Source of the DNA: Hyphomicrobiales bacterium
Lineage (GTDB): Bacteria; Pseudomonadota; Alphaproteobacteria; Rhizobiales; Rhizobiaceae
Assembly (NCBI GenBank): GCA_900466575.1
Contig: UBMP01000025.1
Span: 62,001-126,000 of the forward strand
DNA: 64,000 bases
Reading direction: 5' to 3'
Shown here: piece after piece, positions 62,832 through 64,000 of the stretch
Layout of the letters: every line of letters begins with the position of its first letter
Position numbering within the stretch: the first letter of the stretch is position 1
The notes under the pieces: generated by a model
The model's database searches: none
Seen by the model: the letters and a program-made list of their open reading frames with translations, nothing else
Told to the model about the DNA's origin: nothing
Position numbers and translations under genes: made by a program

Positions 62832-64000
62832 TTAAGCCGCCAGCCCCTTTTTCCTCAGCATCGCGTCCGGGCTCGGCAGCTTGCCGCGGAAGGCCTTGTA
62901 GGCGTCTTCGGGGTCCATGGAGCCGCCGGACGAATAGATCTTCAGCTTCAGCTTTTCCGCCATCTGCGGGTTGAAGGCGTCGCCGGTTTCCTCGAACGCC
63001 GAGAAGGCGTCCGCGTCGAGCACTTCCGACCACATGTAGGAATAATATCCTGCCGAATAGCCGTCGCCGGAGAAGACGTGCTGGAAATGCGGCGAGCGGT
63101 GACGCATGACCATGGCGTCGGGCATGCCGATATCCTTCAGCACCTCCGCCTCCAGCGCCATCGGGTCAGCCGGCGGTTCGGCGGCGGTGTGATAGGCCAT
63201 GTCGACAAGAGCGGAGGACGTGAACTCCACCGTTGCGAAGCCGGCATTGAAGGTGCGGGCGGCGAGAACCTTGTCGAGGAGTGCCTGCGGCATCGGCGCG
63301 CCGGTCTCGTAATGCACGGCGTAGGTCTTGAGGATTTCCGGAACGGTCAGCCAGTGTTCGTAAAGCTGCGAGGGCAGCTCGACGAAATCGCGCGAGACGC
63401 CCGTACCGGACACGGTCGGATAGGTCACGTCCGACAGCATGCCGTGCAGCGCATGGCCGAATTCGTGGAAGAGCGTGCGGGCATCGTCGAGCGAGAGCAG
63501 CGCCGGCTTGCCCTCTGCGGGCTTGGCGAAGTTGCAGACATTGTAGATCAGCGGGATTTCACCCTGCGCGCCGTTCTTCAGGGTCAATTTATGCTGGCTC
63601 TGGAACGAACTCATCCAGGCGCCGGAGCGCTTGGAGGGACGCGCAAAGTAATCGCCGACGAACATCGCCTTCAGCGCGCCCGACGCGTCGCGAATCTCGA
63701 AGACGCGCGCGTCGGGATGATAGGCCTTCACGTCCTTCAGCTCCTTCGCGGTGATGCCGAAGAGACGGCGGGCGACGTCGAAGCAGGCTTCGATGATCTT
63801 TTCGAGCTGGAGATAGGGCTTCAGCTCGCCTTCGGAGAAGTTGAAGCGCTCGGCACGGATCTTCTCGGCATAGTGACGCCAGTCCCACGGCTTCACGTCG
63901 TGGTTCTTGCCTTCGGCGGCGATGGCTTTCGCGATATCGGCCTCTTCCTCAAGCGCGCGCACGCGGGCCTTTTCCCAGACCTGCATCAACAGGCCGTTCA
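62832..64000 (-). CDS. M3-family metallopeptidase (oligopeptidase A/Dcp), C-terminal part
   Basis: The frame runs off the right edge, so the N-terminal part is missing; about 389 residues are visible. The zinc site FHEFGHALHGML with the two His and the following Glu region is intact, as is GYYSYMWSEVLDADAFSAF, both usual for the M3A thimet-oligopeptidase group. Full-length members have about 680 residues. The enzyme cleaves short peptides in the cytoplasm. It converges on the spermidine genes across the palindromic repeat. Confidence 0.93.
   Translation of the reverse strand, partial: NGLLMQVWEKARVRALEEEADIAKAIAAEGKNHDVKPWDWRHYAEKIRAERFNFSEGELKPYLQLEKIIEACFDVARRLFGITAKELKDVKAYHPDARVFEIRDASGALKAMFVGDYFARPSKRSGAWMSSFQSQHKLTLKNGAQGEIPLIYNVCNFAKPAEGKPALLSLDDARTLFHEFGHALHGMLSDVTYPTVSGTGVSRDFVELPSQLYEHWLTVPEILKTYAVHYETGAPMPQALLDKVLAARTFNAGFATVEFTSSALVDMAYHTAAEPPADPMALEAEVLKDIGMPDAMVMRHRSPHFQHVFSGDGYSAGYYSYMWSEVLDADAFSAFEETGDAFNPQMAEKLKLKIYSSGGSMDPEDAYKAFRGKLPSPDAMLRKKGLAA

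Overview
The window is ordinary core chromosome of a GC-rich alphaproteobacterium, most likely a member of the Rhizobiaceae (Rhizobium, Agrobacterium, Sinorhizobium and relatives). The evidence is gene content and order: sppA-ihfB-lapA-like, lptCAB-rpoN-hpf-ptsN, a divergent hrcA/rph pair with grpE downstream, rpsT upstream of dnaA, miaB-phoH-ybeY-corC-lnt-praR opposite metK-trmB, DUF1150 beside Hsp20, DUF2794, IalB, an intracellular PHB depolymerase and the carboxyspermidine route to spermidine. I saw no rRNA, tRNA, CRISPR array, prophage or transposase.

Layout. 1-5.4 kb: the N-terminal part of a soluble sensor histidine kinase, a coupled RNA-methyltransferase pair with lspA, a CoxG-like protein, then lapA-like, ihfB and sppA. 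5.7-11.7 kb: the LPS-export genes lptC-lptA-lptB, then sigma-54, hibernation factor, PtsN and a medium-chain reductase. 11.8-16.8 kb: grpE and hrcA, divergent from rph-VOC-rdgB-hemW. 16.8-23.7 kb: trmO, dnaA with an 850-base upstream region, rpsT and mutM, divergent from ubiE-ubiB. 23.7-29.8 kb: rlmN and mostly small envelope or metabolic genes, with phhB divergent from a phosphatase that overlaps thpR. 29.1-34.8 kb: an esterase divergent from an ABC ATPase/permease pair (YbbA-YbbP type), a Bax-inhibitor-1 protein and a GNAT. 34.8-42.8 kb: DUF2794, DUF1223, a P1 peptidase, pyrE, a fructokinase-like kinase, GST, PHB depolymerase and pgi. 43-51.5 kb: the praR-to-miaB set opposite metK-trmB. 51.6-64 kb: DUF1150-hsp20, nucleoside hydrolase, a gamma-glutamylputrescine-type oxidase/synthetase pair, a small His-rich secreted protein, leuB, PAP2, a drug efflux pump, the spermidine pair, and an M3 peptidase cut by the window end.

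How the genes work together. Envelope assembly (lspA, lptCAB, lnt, sppA, ubiEB) and translation or RNA maintenance (rlmN, miaB, trmB, trmO, ybeY, phoH, rph, rpsT, hpf) dominate. Heat-shock control appears in hrcA/grpE and in hsp20, which has a sigma-32-like promoter and a hairpin over its Shine-Dalgarno. Two polyamine modules lie about 4 kb apart: probable putrescine glutamylation and oxidation, and spermidine formation through carboxyspermidine.

I found no convincing undescribed multi-gene system. The observations most worth a second look are regulatory or structural: a complete ybeY reading frame whose only plausible start is CTG overlapping the phoH stop, the candidate RNA thermometer on hsp20, a palindromic operator between miaB and metK, a 184-base composite palindrome between phaZ and pgi, and inverted repeats upstream of dnaA.
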